A DNA stretch of 64,000 nucleotides, from the NCBI RefSeq assembly GCF_005116505.1, contig NZ_SWBR01000001.1, forward strand, positions 1,178,001-1,242,000, in the 5' to 3' direction. Of the stretch, positions 53,499 through 61,069 are shown piece by piece. A program made the translations under genes and the position numbers. Origin of the DNA: Pedobacter polaris (GTDB lineage Bacteria; Bacteroidota; Bacteroidia; Sphingobacteriales; Sphingobacteriaceae). Numbering within the stretch: position 1 is the stretch's first letter; every line of letters starts with the position of its first letter. Below the pieces are notes generated by a model. The model saw only the letters and a list, made by a program, of their open reading frames with translations. It searched no databases and was not told the DNA's origin.

Positions 53499-54621
53499 TA
53501 CCTATATTTTAATTATGGCGGGAGGCGTTGGCTCACGCTTTTGGCCAAAAAGTCGCAATCATTTCCCGAAACAATTTATTGATATTTTAGGCTTAGGAAA
53601 ATCTTTATTGCAATTAACGTACGAAAGGTTTTTAAAAATCTGTCCAAATGAACAGATTTTTATACTTACCAATGAAAATTATGCACAATTGGTAAAAGAA
53701 CAACTGCCATATATTTTAGAGAAAAATATTTTGTTAGAACCAAGTAGGAACAATACTGCTCCTTGCATTGCTTATGCTAGCTACAAGATTTCTAAAAGCA
53801 ATCCACTTGCAAATATTGTGGTGGCACCCTCAGATCATTTGATTTTGAAGGAAGATTTCTTTTTGGATAAAATTAATCAAGCGCTATCATTCAGTAGCTA
53901 TAATGAGGCTTTGTTAACTTTAGGAATCAGTCCTTCAAGACCAGATACGGGATATGGCTACATTAAGTATCAAAATCTAAGTGTAGAGCATCAAGTATCC
54001 AGTATCGAGAAGCAGGTATCAAGCATCAAGAATAATGATGCTGAGATCAAAAAAGTAACTGATTTTATGGAGAAACCCTCTTTAAAAAAGGCACAAAGTT
54101 ATTTAGATAGTGGTGATTATGTATGGAATGCAGGAATTTTTATCTGGTCGGCTAATGCCATTATCAAAGCATTTGAAAAATATGCACCTGAAATAGCAAG
54201 CCTCTTTGCAAAAGGGCTGGATAGTTACAATACTGGAACGGAAAAGGAGTTTATCAATTCAAATTATCCTAGTTCACCTAATATTTCTATCGATTATGCT
54301 ATTTTAGAAAGAGCGGATAATGTATATACCATTCCAGCTGATATTGGTTGGTCTGATTTAGGGACTTGGGCTTCTCTTCATCACGTGGTAGAAAAGGATG
54401 AGGATGGAAATGCCTGTCGTTGCCAACATATAAATCTTCAAAATACAAAAGATTGCCTGATACAATTACCTGCAAATAAAGCAGCTGTGATCAAAGGCTT
54501 GTCTGATTATATAATCGTAGATGATGGTAAGGTATTGTTGATTTATCCTAAATCTGATGAGCAGGAAATCAAACAAATTGCTGGGCAGATGGTTAAGGAT
54601 TTCGGTAACGAATATCAGTAA
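53482..54621 (+). CDS. manC: Mannose-1-phosphate guanylyltransferase with a repeat-like insert
   Basis: A 379-residue GMP-type nucleotidyltransferase that makes GDP-mannose. 'LIMAGGVGSRFWPKSRN' is the catalytic loop (residues 10-26), 'APSDHLIL' the metal-binding Asp, and 'FMEKPSLKKAQSYLDSG' and 'YVWNAGIFIW' the sugar-site blocks. The protein has no C-terminal phosphomannose isomerase domain. Between 'GYGYIKYQ' and 'IKKVTDFMEKP' it carries about 24 extra residues with the repeated 'QVSSI', encoded by GTATCAAG-type DNA (see findings). It precedes the WbpL-like gene by 68 bp. Confidence 0.94.
   Translation: MTGANNTYILIMAGGVGSRFWPKSRNHFPKQFIDILGLGKSLLQLTYERFLKICPNEQIFILTNENYAQLVKEQLPYILEKNILLEPSRNNTAPCIAYASYKISKSNPLANIVVAPSDHLILKEDFFLDKINQALSFSSYNEALLTLGISPSRPDTGYGYIKYQNLSVEHQVSSIEKQVSSIKNNDAEIKKVTDFMEKPSLKKAQSYLDSGDYVWNAGIFIWSANAIIKAFEKYAPEIASLFAKGLDSYNTGTEKEFINSNYPSSPNISIDYAILERADNVYTIPADIGWSDLGTWASLHHVVEKDEDGNACRCQHINLQNTKDCLIQLPANKAAVIKGLSDYIIVDDGKVLLIYPKSDEQEIKQIAGQMVKDFGNEYQ
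53982..54042 (+). repeat. GTATCAAG/GTATCGAG repeat-derived segment inside manC
   Basis: The stretch reads with repeated words GCATCAAGTATCC, AGTATCGAG, GTATCAAGCATCAAG. The same words occur in the gap at 9120-9165. The frame stays open and gives the peptide with two 'QVSSI' units. Confidence 0.6.
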
Positions 54622-54666
54622 ATCGTGAGCATTAGTTAAATGTTCTAATCCTTTCGATTATTAAAC

Positions 54667-54674
54667 TATCTTTG
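54667..54674 (+). promoter_or_regulatory. Bacteroidota -7 element (TATCTTTG) for the WbpL-like gene
   Basis: A perfect TAnnTTTG octamer, 16 bp before the ATG at 54690. A weak TGTT at 54641 is the only candidate -33. This would be an internal promoter of the locus. Confidence 0.45.
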
Positions 54675-54689
54675 TGTTTTTGTGTAACC

Positions 54690-55661
54690 ATGCTAGAATT
54701 TTTACATTTTTTAATAATATTAATTGCGCTTTTCTTTTTCGAGATTATTTACTTCAAAATCGCAGATCACTATAACATCATTGATAAACCCAATGCTAGA
54801 AGTTCTCATAGTACCATTACCCTACGTGGTGGTGGGATTATATTTGTCATCGCTGGATTAATTTTTTATCTATTTGCAGGCTTTCAATATTCATTTTTTA
54901 TCATCGGGTTGTTCGCCATTGGTACGATTAGCTTTTTAGATGATATTTTAACATTAAACAATAAAATTCGTTTAGGGGTTCATTTACTTGCTGTTTTGCT
55001 GCTATTTTACCAGTGGCAGCTTTTTGTACTACCCTGGTATGTATTAATTATTGCTGCAATTTTTGTAATTGGAACTATTAACGCCTATAATTTCATGGAT
55101 GGCATCAATGGGATCACTGGTGGTTATAGTTTGATTACCATTGCCAGTTTGTATTACATCAATACTGAGGTTGTTGTTTTTACTTCAAATGACTTGTTGA
55201 TCATTGTGGGCTTATCATTATTGGTGTTCAACTTCTTTAATTTCAGAAAAAAAGCTAAATGTTTTGCTGGGGATGTGGGCAGTGTGAGCATTGCATTTAT
55301 CATTACTTTCCTAGTTGGACAGCTTATTTTAAAAAGCGAAAGTTCTACTTATATTTTATTGCTACTTTTTTATGGTTTAGATACAGCAACAACTGTATTT
55401 TTTAGAAAAATTAGAAAGGAAAATATATTTAAGGCACATCGCAGCCATTTTTATCAATATTTAGCTAACCAATTAAAATGGAATCATTTAATTGTATCTG
55501 GACTGTATGTGGTTGTTCAATTATTGATTAATTGTACTATCGTTTTGGTGATCAAGGATTCGATGGTTTTTGCGTTAATCTTCATAACGGTTTTTACTAC
55601 TTCATTTTTTATTATGAGGTTTTTGGTTGAAGGCAAAACACATTTATTGAAAAGTCATTAA
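54690..55661 (+). CDS. wbpL: WbpL/WecA-like glycosyl-1-phosphate transferase (GT4, MraY fold)
   Basis: A 323-residue polytopic membrane protein of the MraY/WecA family. 'IIDKPNARSSHSTITLRGGG' is the N-terminal hallmark, 'FLDDILTLNNKIRL' holds the Asp pair, 'NAYNFMDGINGITGGYSL' the substrate-site Asp, and 'CFAGDVGSVSIAF' another conserved loop. The enzyme puts the first sugar phosphate on undecaprenyl phosphate. The MraY-like family and the neighbouring WbpM- and WbpV-like genes suggest QuiNAc-1-P or FucNAc-1-P. I use ATG 54690 and not an upstream TTG at 54672. Confidence 0.88.
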   Translation: MLEFLHFLIILIALFFFEIIYFKIADHYNIIDKPNARSSHSTITLRGGGIIFVIAGLIFYLFAGFQYSFFIIGLFAIGTISFLDDILTLNNKIRLGVHLLAVLLLFYQWQLFVLPWYVLIIAAIFVIGTINAYNFMDGINGITGGYSLITIASLYYINTEVVVFTSNDLLIIVGLSLLVFNFFNFRKKAKCFAGDVGSVSIAFIITFLVGQLILKSESSTYILLLLFYGLDTATTVFFRKIRKENIFKAHRSHFYQYLANQLKWNHLIVSGLYVVVQLLINCTIVLVIKDSMVFALIFITVFTTSFFIMRFLVEGKTHLLKSH

Positions 55662-55707
55662 TTGATTTAGAAGATTAGCTTCTATTAAATATATTTTTGT
55701 ATACTTT

Positions 55708-55741
55708 GTCATTTAGATTCTTCGCATACACTCAGAATGAC
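55708..55741 (+). repeat. GTCATTnnGA...TCAGAATGAC palindromic element
   Basis: A 34-bp stretch with imperfect inverted ends, GTCATTTAGA and TCAGAATGAC, around CTTCGCATACA. It belongs to the same dispersed family as the element at 59423-59490. It lies in the 157-bp gap before the WbpM-like gene, which otherwise shows AT-rich DNA and no clear promoter octamer. Confidence 0.6.
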
Positions 55742-55818
55742 AAGTTTCTTATTAAGTAAAAATTTTGAGATGAATCAATTTTTATCTTACCTTTACTGTC
55801 AACTAAGATTATTCTATT

Positions 55819-57753
55819 TTGTTTGGTAAAATAAATATTGTTCCGCGTTGGATTATCTTTCTGCTTGACCTAGGCGTTTGCTTGGTCTCTTTAACCATTG
55901 CTTATTTCTTAAAATTCAACTTTGATCTTTCTGATCTGAGTTTTGTAGAATTTAGTAGAAATATCCTAATCCTTACCATAATTAACATTGTTGTATTCTT
56001 CAATGTAAAAACCTATTCAGGAATCATTCGGTATACAAGTGCTCAGGATACCTTTCGTATTTTATTCGCTGTGATCATCAGCAATGGGCTTTTCTTTTTC
56101 CTTAACCTAGGAATTATTGCCTTTGGTAAAAATCCATACATTTCCAATACCATCATTATTGTTAATGGTTTAACTAGCTTTTTATTGCTAATCACCTATC
56201 GGGTAATGATTAAATATTTTTTCTTATATATTAAAAATTTAAATTTAGATAAGAAAAAAGTAATTATTTATGGTGCAGGAGAAGCTGGTTTAGCTACCAA
56301 ACGTACTTTTGATCATGATGGCAAGGTAAATAAAACAATTATCGCTTTTGTTGATGATGATGATCGTAAAGTTGGCAAAACAATTGATGGCATCAAAATT
56401 ATTGCCGCCAAGAAATTAGAAGATTTAATTACGGAACATGAAGTAGATGAGATCATTTTTGCTTCTTATAGTATTCCTGTTGATCGTAAAAATGAGATTG
56501 TTGATGTTTGTTTAGAAAACGATGTTACAGTTTTGAACATTCCGCCTGCAGATGTTTGGGCTGGCGGAAAATTACATACTACACAAATCCAGAATATTAA
56601 TATTGAAGATTTGCTAAATAGAAAGCCCATACAAATTAATATTGATGGGATACAAAAGGAACTAAAAGACAAAAGAGTTTTGATTACTGGTGCTGCAGGT
56701 TCTATCGGTAGTGAAGTAGTTAGACAGTTGATGAAATTTGAAACTGGACTAATTATACTCTGTGATCAATCTGAAACAGCATTACACCATATTTACCTAG
56801 AATTAGAGGAAACCCATACCAATACTAACTTTCACGCTTTTGTAGGCGATGTGAGGGATGAGACGCGGATGGACCATCTGTTTGCGACTTTTAAGCCACA
56901 CTACGTATACCATGCCGCCGCTTATAAACATGTGCCTTTAATGGAGGATAACCCTGCAGAAGCCATTAAAACGAATGTAATGGGTACCAAAACCATAGCA
57001 GATATGGCAGTAAAACATGGGGTGCAAAAATTTGTAATGATTTCTACCGATAAAGCGGTGAATCCAACCAATGTAATGGGTGCATCTAAACGAATAGCCG
57101 AAATTTATGTGCAGTCTTTAAATAATTCTTTAGGTACCAATGACTTTGTGTTTAGCAATGGTTTAAGTTATATCAATGAATTAAATGTAAAACCAATCAC
57201 TAAATTTATCACCACTAGGTTTGGTAATGTTTTAGGTTCTAATGGTTCTGTTATCCCTAGGTTTAAGCAGCAGATTGAAAAAGGTGGCCCTGTTACGGTT
57301 ACCCATCCCGAAATTACACGTTATTTTATGACGATCCCAGAAGCTTGTCGTTTAGTGCTTGAGGCTGGCTGTATGGGTAAAGGCGGAGAAATATTCATTT
57401 TTGACATGGGAAAATCTGTGAAGATTGTAGAACTGGCCAAAAAAATGATTCGCTTAGCTGGTTTAGTGCCTAATCAAGACATTAAAATTCAATATAGTGG
57501 CCTTAGGCCCGGTGAGAAACTGTTTGAAGAATTACTGAACGATAATGAAAATACCATGCCTACACATCATGAAAAAATTATGATTGGAAAGGTAAGAGAG
57601 TATGTGTTTACTGAAATAGAGACCCAAATTCACACACTATTACAGTACGCCAAACAAAATGATGATAGACAAGTAGTAATGGCAATGAAAGCTCTGGTAA
57701 AAGAATACAAAAGTAAAAATTCTATTTTTGAAGAGTTGGACAGCCAGAACTAA
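55819..57753 (+). CDS. wbpM: WbpM/PglF-like UDP-HexNAc 4,6-dehydratase, membrane-anchored
   Basis: A 644-residue protein with four N-terminal membrane helices (about residues 10-130), a first Rossmann domain ('VIIYGAGEAGLATKRTF', near residue 150) and a second, catalytic SDR domain starting with 'VLITGAAGSIGSEVVRQL' near residue 286. 'NPTNVMGASKRIAEIYV' has the Met-x3-Lys site of this family. It converts UDP-GlcNAc to the 4-keto-6-deoxy sugar, for QuiNAc or FucNAc. The start codon is TTG at 55819; an in-frame TAA at 55804 leaves no ATG. It closes the locus as WbpM does in Pseudomonas. Confidence 0.92.
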   Translation: MFGKINIVPRWIIFLLDLGVCLVSLTIAYFLKFNFDLSDLSFVEFSRNILILTIINIVVFFNVKTYSGIIRYTSAQDTFRILFAVIISNGLFFFLNLGIIAFGKNPYISNTIIIVNGLTSFLLLITYRVMIKYFFLYIKNLNLDKKKVIIYGAGEAGLATKRTFDHDGKVNKTIIAFVDDDDRKVGKTIDGIKIIAAKKLEDLITEHEVDEIIFASYSIPVDRKNEIVDVCLENDVTVLNIPPADVWAGGKLHTTQIQNINIEDLLNRKPIQINIDGIQKELKDKRVLITGAAGSIGSEVVRQLMKFETGLIILCDQSETALHHIYLELEETHTNTNFHAFVGDVRDETRMDHLFATFKPHYVYHAAAYKHVPLMEDNPAEAIKTNVMGTKTIADMAVKHGVQKFVMISTDKAVNPTNVMGASKRIAEIYVQSLNNSLGTNDFVFSNGLSYINELNVKPITKFITTRFGNVLGSNGSVIPRFKQQIEKGGPVTVTHPEITRYFMTIPEACRLVLEAGCMGKGGEIFIFDMGKSVKIVELAKKMIRLAGLVPNQDIKIQYSGLRPGEKLFEELLNDNENTMPTHHEKIMIGKVREYVFTEIETQIHTLLQYAKQNDDRQVVMAMKALVKEYKSKNSIFEELDSQN

Positions 57754-57768
57754 TAGTATATATAACCT

Positions 57769-59370
57769 ATGAAAAAATACTTTCTCCTGCTGTTACTTAT
57801 AACGGCAACCTTATCTTCTTTTGCACAGCAAATTATACCATATAGTCACTATCAATATCAAAAGTTAAATAAGTCTTTATATAACTTAAATACCAGATTT
57901 CATACCTCATTAAAACCTGTGATAGGTGATGATACCACCATTACTGCTCAACTAGATTCACTTTTGTTGGTAGGTACAGACAGAACTCGTAATTCTTGGG
58001 TAAGTCGTAAATTATTTAACGAACATTTGGTAGAAATTAACAAAGAAGATTTTAATGTATATATGGATTTTTTACCAGATTTTCAGATTGGTAGAGATAT
58101 AGAGCATGGGATTACGACTTGGTTAAATACCCGAGGTTATCAAATTGGAGGGAACATTGGTAAAAAATTTAGTTTTTATAGCAGTGGCTTCGAAAATCAG
58201 TCGCGATTTAATGATTATTTAACCAGATATATCGACAGTAAAAATGTTATTCCAGGAATGGTGAATGACAAATTTAAAGATGAAACTCCCAGAAGAGCAA
58301 CAAAAGATTGGGCATATGCAACGGCAGTACTAAATTACACGGCAAATAAATATTTTACTTTTACTTTAGGCCACGATAAAAATTTTATAGGAGATGGTTA
58401 CCGTTCAATGGTGCTTTCTGATGTCTCTGCAGCTTATCCCTATTTTAAGGTAACTACAACATTGGGTAACGTAAAGTATATGGCCATGTGGGCTCAATTT
58501 CAAGATCCACTATCGCCAGTATTTTCTTATGATAATGGCTTCAGAAAAAAGTGGGGTGCTTTTCATTATTTAGATTGGAATGTGAATAACCGTTTATCAC
58601 TTGGTTTCTTTGATTCTATCATTTGGCAAGATGCAGATGTTGATGGCAAAAGAGGATTTGATGTTTCTTATTTAAATCCGATTATCTTTTTAAGAACAGT
58701 AGAGGGCATGAACAGTTCGCCAGACAATGCCTTAATTGGTTTTACGGCGAAATATAAATTATTAAGAAATATGACTGTTTATGGCCAATTGGCTTTAGAT
58801 GAGTTTACGGCTAAAGAAGTTTTTAAAGGAGATGGTTATTGGGCCAATAAATCTGCTTTTCAACTTGGCTTAAAAGGTTTTAATGCTTTTAAGGTGCCTA
58901 GTTTAAATTATTTAGTTGAGTTTAATACTGCTCGACCATTTACATACACACAAAGAAGTTCTTTGCTTAATTACGGACATTATGTTGAAGCATTAGCACA
59001 TCCAATGGGGGCTAATTTTAAAGAATTTTTAACCATTTGGAATTACCAGCTTGGGAAATGGGCAGTTTCTGCGCAAGCTAATTATGCACAATATGGCTTA
59101 AATTTAAGTGGAGAAAACTTCGGGAAAGATATTAACGAATCATATTTTACTCGTACCCGTGACAATGGTTATAAAACGGGTGATGGCCTAAAGACAAACT
59201 TTGTCTATTTAGATGGTAGGGTATCTTATATACTTAATCCCAAATACAATTTAAGATTCGAAGCTGGTGCAATATTTAGACAGGAAAAAAATAGTCTGTT
59301 AAAAGACAAAACAACTATGGTTACTTTTGGGTTGAGAAGTAGCTTTAGAAATATCTATCAGGATTTTTAA
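57769..59370 (+). CDS. Wzi/RemB-like outer-membrane protein
   Basis: A 533-residue protein with a signal peptide ending near 'LSSFAQQ'. The mature part is rich in beta-strands, with 'FNVYMDFLPDFQIGRDIEHG', 'LGHDKNFIGDGYRSMVLSDV' and 'AMWAQFQDPLSPVFSYD'. This is the pattern of Bacteroidota proteins annotated as capsule assembly Wzi or RemB, an outer-membrane barrel. In Escherichia coli Wzi holds capsule to the surface; in Flavobacterium, RemB affects gliding and surface adhesion. Lying 15 bp after the wbpM-like gene, it likely attaches or displays the polymer. Confidence 0.8.
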   Translation: MKKYFLLLLLITATLSSFAQQIIPYSHYQYQKLNKSLYNLNTRFHTSLKPVIGDDTTITAQLDSLLLVGTDRTRNSWVSRKLFNEHLVEINKEDFNVYMDFLPDFQIGRDIEHGITTWLNTRGYQIGGNIGKKFSFYSSGFENQSRFNDYLTRYIDSKNVIPGMVNDKFKDETPRRATKDWAYATAVLNYTANKYFTFTLGHDKNFIGDGYRSMVLSDVSAAYPYFKVTTTLGNVKYMAMWAQFQDPLSPVFSYDNGFRKKWGAFHYLDWNVNNRLSLGFFDSIIWQDADVDGKRGFDVSYLNPIIFLRTVEGMNSSPDNALIGFTAKYKLLRNMTVYGQLALDEFTAKEVFKGDGYWANKSAFQLGLKGFNAFKVPSLNYLVEFNTARPFTYTQRSSLLNYGHYVEALAHPMGANFKEFLTIWNYQLGKWAVSAQANYAQYGLNLSGENFGKDINESYFTRTRDNGYKTGDGLKTNFVYLDGRVSYILNPKYNLRFEAGAIFRQEKNSLLKDKTTMVTFGLRSSFRNIYQDF

Positions 59371-59393
59371 CCCCTAAATCCCCTAAAGGGGAC
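59371..59393 (+). repeat. CCCCTAAATCCCCTAAAGGGGAC-type palindromic repeat
   Basis: Directly after the Wzi-like stop codon comes the palindrome TCCCCTAAAGGGGA (59379-59392). Such short elements recur in Bacteroidota genomes. It could serve as a weak hairpin for the transcript end, though without a T run. Confidence 0.55.
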
Positions 59394-59422
59394 GATTAGG
59401 TTTTGTCATTCCTTTAAATAAT

Positions 59423-59490
59423 GTCATTCCAACCTCGGAGGAATATTAATTTAAAATCTACATAGAGATTCTTCGACAAGCTCAGAATGA
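59423..59490 (+). repeat. GTCATTCC...GAATGA dispersed element
   Basis: The stretch begins GTCATTCCAACCTCGG and ends CGACAAGCTCAGAATGA, with complementary ends (GTCATTC / GAATGA). A further GTCATTCC is at 59405. With the 23-bp palindrome before it, it fills the convergent gap between the Wzi-like gene and metF; no other feature is seen. Confidence 0.55.
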
Positions 59491-59512
59491 AAAATTTAAT
59501 GTAGTTAAAACC

Positions 59513-60466
59513 TTAAAATATCGCTCTAGCTATTTGTTTGGTTTGTTCTGGTTTGCCCATCGTATAAAAATGTAAAACTGGGGCTCCAAATTCGATTAAT
59601 TCTTTACACTGCTTAATCATTGCCGCTGTTCCTATTTCTTTTGCTTCTGCATTATTTTTTGCATGAGAGAGTGCATCTGTTAAATCATCTGGCAAATCGA
59701 TGTGAAAAATCTTAGGTAATACAGTTAATTGTGTAAGTGTGCTAATTGGTTTTAAACCAGGAATGATGGGTACATTGATTCCATTTTCTCTACATTTATT
59801 TACAAAGTCGAAATATTTTTGATTGTCAAAAAACATTTGGGTAACGATGAACTCGGCACCCATGTCAACTTTTTGCTTTAGAAATTTAAAGTCAGCATTT
59901 AAGTTGGGTGCCTCAAAATGTTTTTCAGGATATCCAGCAACACCTATGCAGAAATCACTTTTAAATGTTTCTATGTCTTCGTGTAAAAACTTGCCATCGT
60001 TGTGGTTTTTGATATGCTGAATTAAATCTGTTGCGTAACAATGCCCACCTTTTGTTGGTATAAACGAAGAGTCGGCTGCACGAGCATCACCCCTTAAAGC
60101 CAATACATTATCAATTCCCAAAAACTGTAAATCAATCAAAGCGTTTTCAGTTTCTTCTTTAGTAAAACCACCACAAATTAAGTGCGGAACAGCATCAATT
60201 TTATATTTATGAATAATAGCCGCACAAATAGCTATAGTTCCTGGACGCTTGCGATAGGAAACCTTCTGTAATAACCCATTTTCCTGCTCTTTGTAAATGT
60301 AATCTTCTCTTAGTGAGGTCACATCTATAAAAGGCGGATTAAACTCTAGGAGTGGATCAATGGCATCATATATCCATTGAATGCTTTGGCCTTTTATAGG
60401 AGGCAAGAGTTCAAATGAGAATAAGGTTTTACCTTTTGCGTTTTTTATATGTTCTGTAATCTTCAT
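59513..60466 (-). CDS. metF: Methylenetetrahydrofolate reductase
   Basis: A 317-residue flavoprotein (TIM barrel) that reduces 5,10-methylene-THF to 5-methyl-THF, the methyl donor for MetH. 'FSFELLPPIKGQSIQWIYDA' is the N-terminal hallmark, 'IPHLICGGFT'-like sequence at 'AVPHLICGGFTKEETENALI' is the next, 'VLALRGDA' and 'IGVAGYPEKHFEAPN' bind folate/FAD, and 'GAEFIVTQMFFDNQKYFDFV' and 'IPGLKPISTLTQL' complete it. It is on the same strand as metH and lies downstream of the four-helix-bundle ORF. Confidence 0.95.
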   Translation of the reverse strand: MKITEHIKNAKGKTLFSFELLPPIKGQSIQWIYDAIDPLLEFNPPFIDVTSLREDYIYKEQENGLLQKVSYRKRPGTIAICAAIIHKYKIDAVPHLICGGFTKEETENALIDLQFLGIDNVLALRGDARAADSSFIPTKGGHCYATDLIQHIKNHNDGKFLHEDIETFKSDFCIGVAGYPEKHFEAPNLNADFKFLKQKVDMGAEFIVTQMFFDNQKYFDFVNKCRENGINVPIIPGLKPISTLTQLTVLPKIFHIDLPDDLTDALSHAKNNAEAKEIGTAAMIKQCKELIEFGAPVLHFYTMGKPEQTKQIARAIF

Positions 60467-60503
60467 AATGAGTTACGTGTTACGAGTTCAAGGTTATGGG
60501 TTT
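60467..60503 (-). repeat. GTTACGAGTT-type repeat flanking the small ORF
   Basis: The stretch just upstream of metF reads GAGTTACGTGTTACGAGTT...GGTTATGGGTT. It shares words with the tandem repeat at 60945-61069 and with the in-frame segment in metH. It is the left-hand border of the four-helix-bundle ORF. Confidence 0.5.
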
Positions 60504-60509
60504 AGATGC

Positions 60510-60884
60510 TTATTTAACTAATTGCTGATAATATTTTATGAATCCGTTTAATAATTTTCTAGTAGTTTCTAATTTCACTAGGGTAGATTTTAATATCAAT
60601 TGATCGATATAGTGTTGGTCGAAAGAAATATAAAGTTGAGTTTCTAATTCATAAATAGAACCTCTAGCTATAAAGAAAAATTGAATACTATCCTTTGGGT
60701 AATTTCTTCCGCAACCTTCCGCGATATTTGATGGAATTGAAACAGCACATCTTCGCATCTGGCTTGTTAATCCAAATACTTCATCTTTTGGAAAGGATTT
60801 GGTAGCAACATATATGTCATTAGCTAAAGCTCTAGCTTCTTTCCAAACATCTAAATCTATGTATGCCTTTTTTTCTTTCTCCAT
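60510..60884 (-). CDS. Four-helix-bundle protein (S23 / IVS-encoded type)
   Basis: A 124-residue helical protein. 'YIDLDVWKEARALANDIYVA', 'FPKDEVFGLTSQMRRCAVSI' and 'PSNIAEGCGRNYPKDSIQFF' are the hallmarks of the S23 family, first seen as proteins encoded in 23S rRNA intervening sequences. 'SIYELETQLYISFDQHYID' follows. No biochemical function is established. It lies between metH and metF on their strand with repeats on both sides, as if inserted there. It shows no link to methionine metabolism in its sequence. Confidence 0.9.
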   Translation of the reverse strand: MEKEKKAYIDLDVWKEARALANDIYVATKSFPKDEVFGLTSQMRRCAVSIPSNIAEGCGRNYPKDSIQFFFIARGSIYELETQLYISFDQHYIDQLILKSTLVKLETTRKLLNGFIKYYQQLVK

Positions 60885-60944
60885 TTTAATTGGTGTAATT
60901 TTACGCTAGCTCAAGTGAAGCCCTCGCTGCAACCCTTTTTTACC

Positions 60945-61069
60945 ACTTTGACCTGTAACTTTTAACTCGTAACCTTCAACCTTTTTACACTTTGACCTGT
61001 AACTTTTAACTCGTAACCTTCAACCTTTTTACACTTTGACCTGTAACTTTTAACTCGTAACCTTCAACC
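60945..61069 (+). repeat. Tandem direct repeat, 44-bp unit, almost three copies
   Basis: Units start at 60945, 60989 and 61033 and read ACTTTGACCTGTAACTTTTA, then ACTCGTAACCTTCAACC, then TTTTTAC. The third copy ends just past CTTCAACC at the metH stop codon. The copies are practically identical, so the array is recent. It fills the metH to small-ORF gap. Confidence 0.9.

Noticed and set aside
9211..59490. GTCATT-type elements as insertion sequences
   Set aside because: They are short and carry no transposase; they look like REP- or MITE-like elements at most.
60945..61069. Possible CRISPR-like array
   Set aside because: The 44-bp units follow each other directly with no unique spacers and contain sub-repeats; no cas gene is present.
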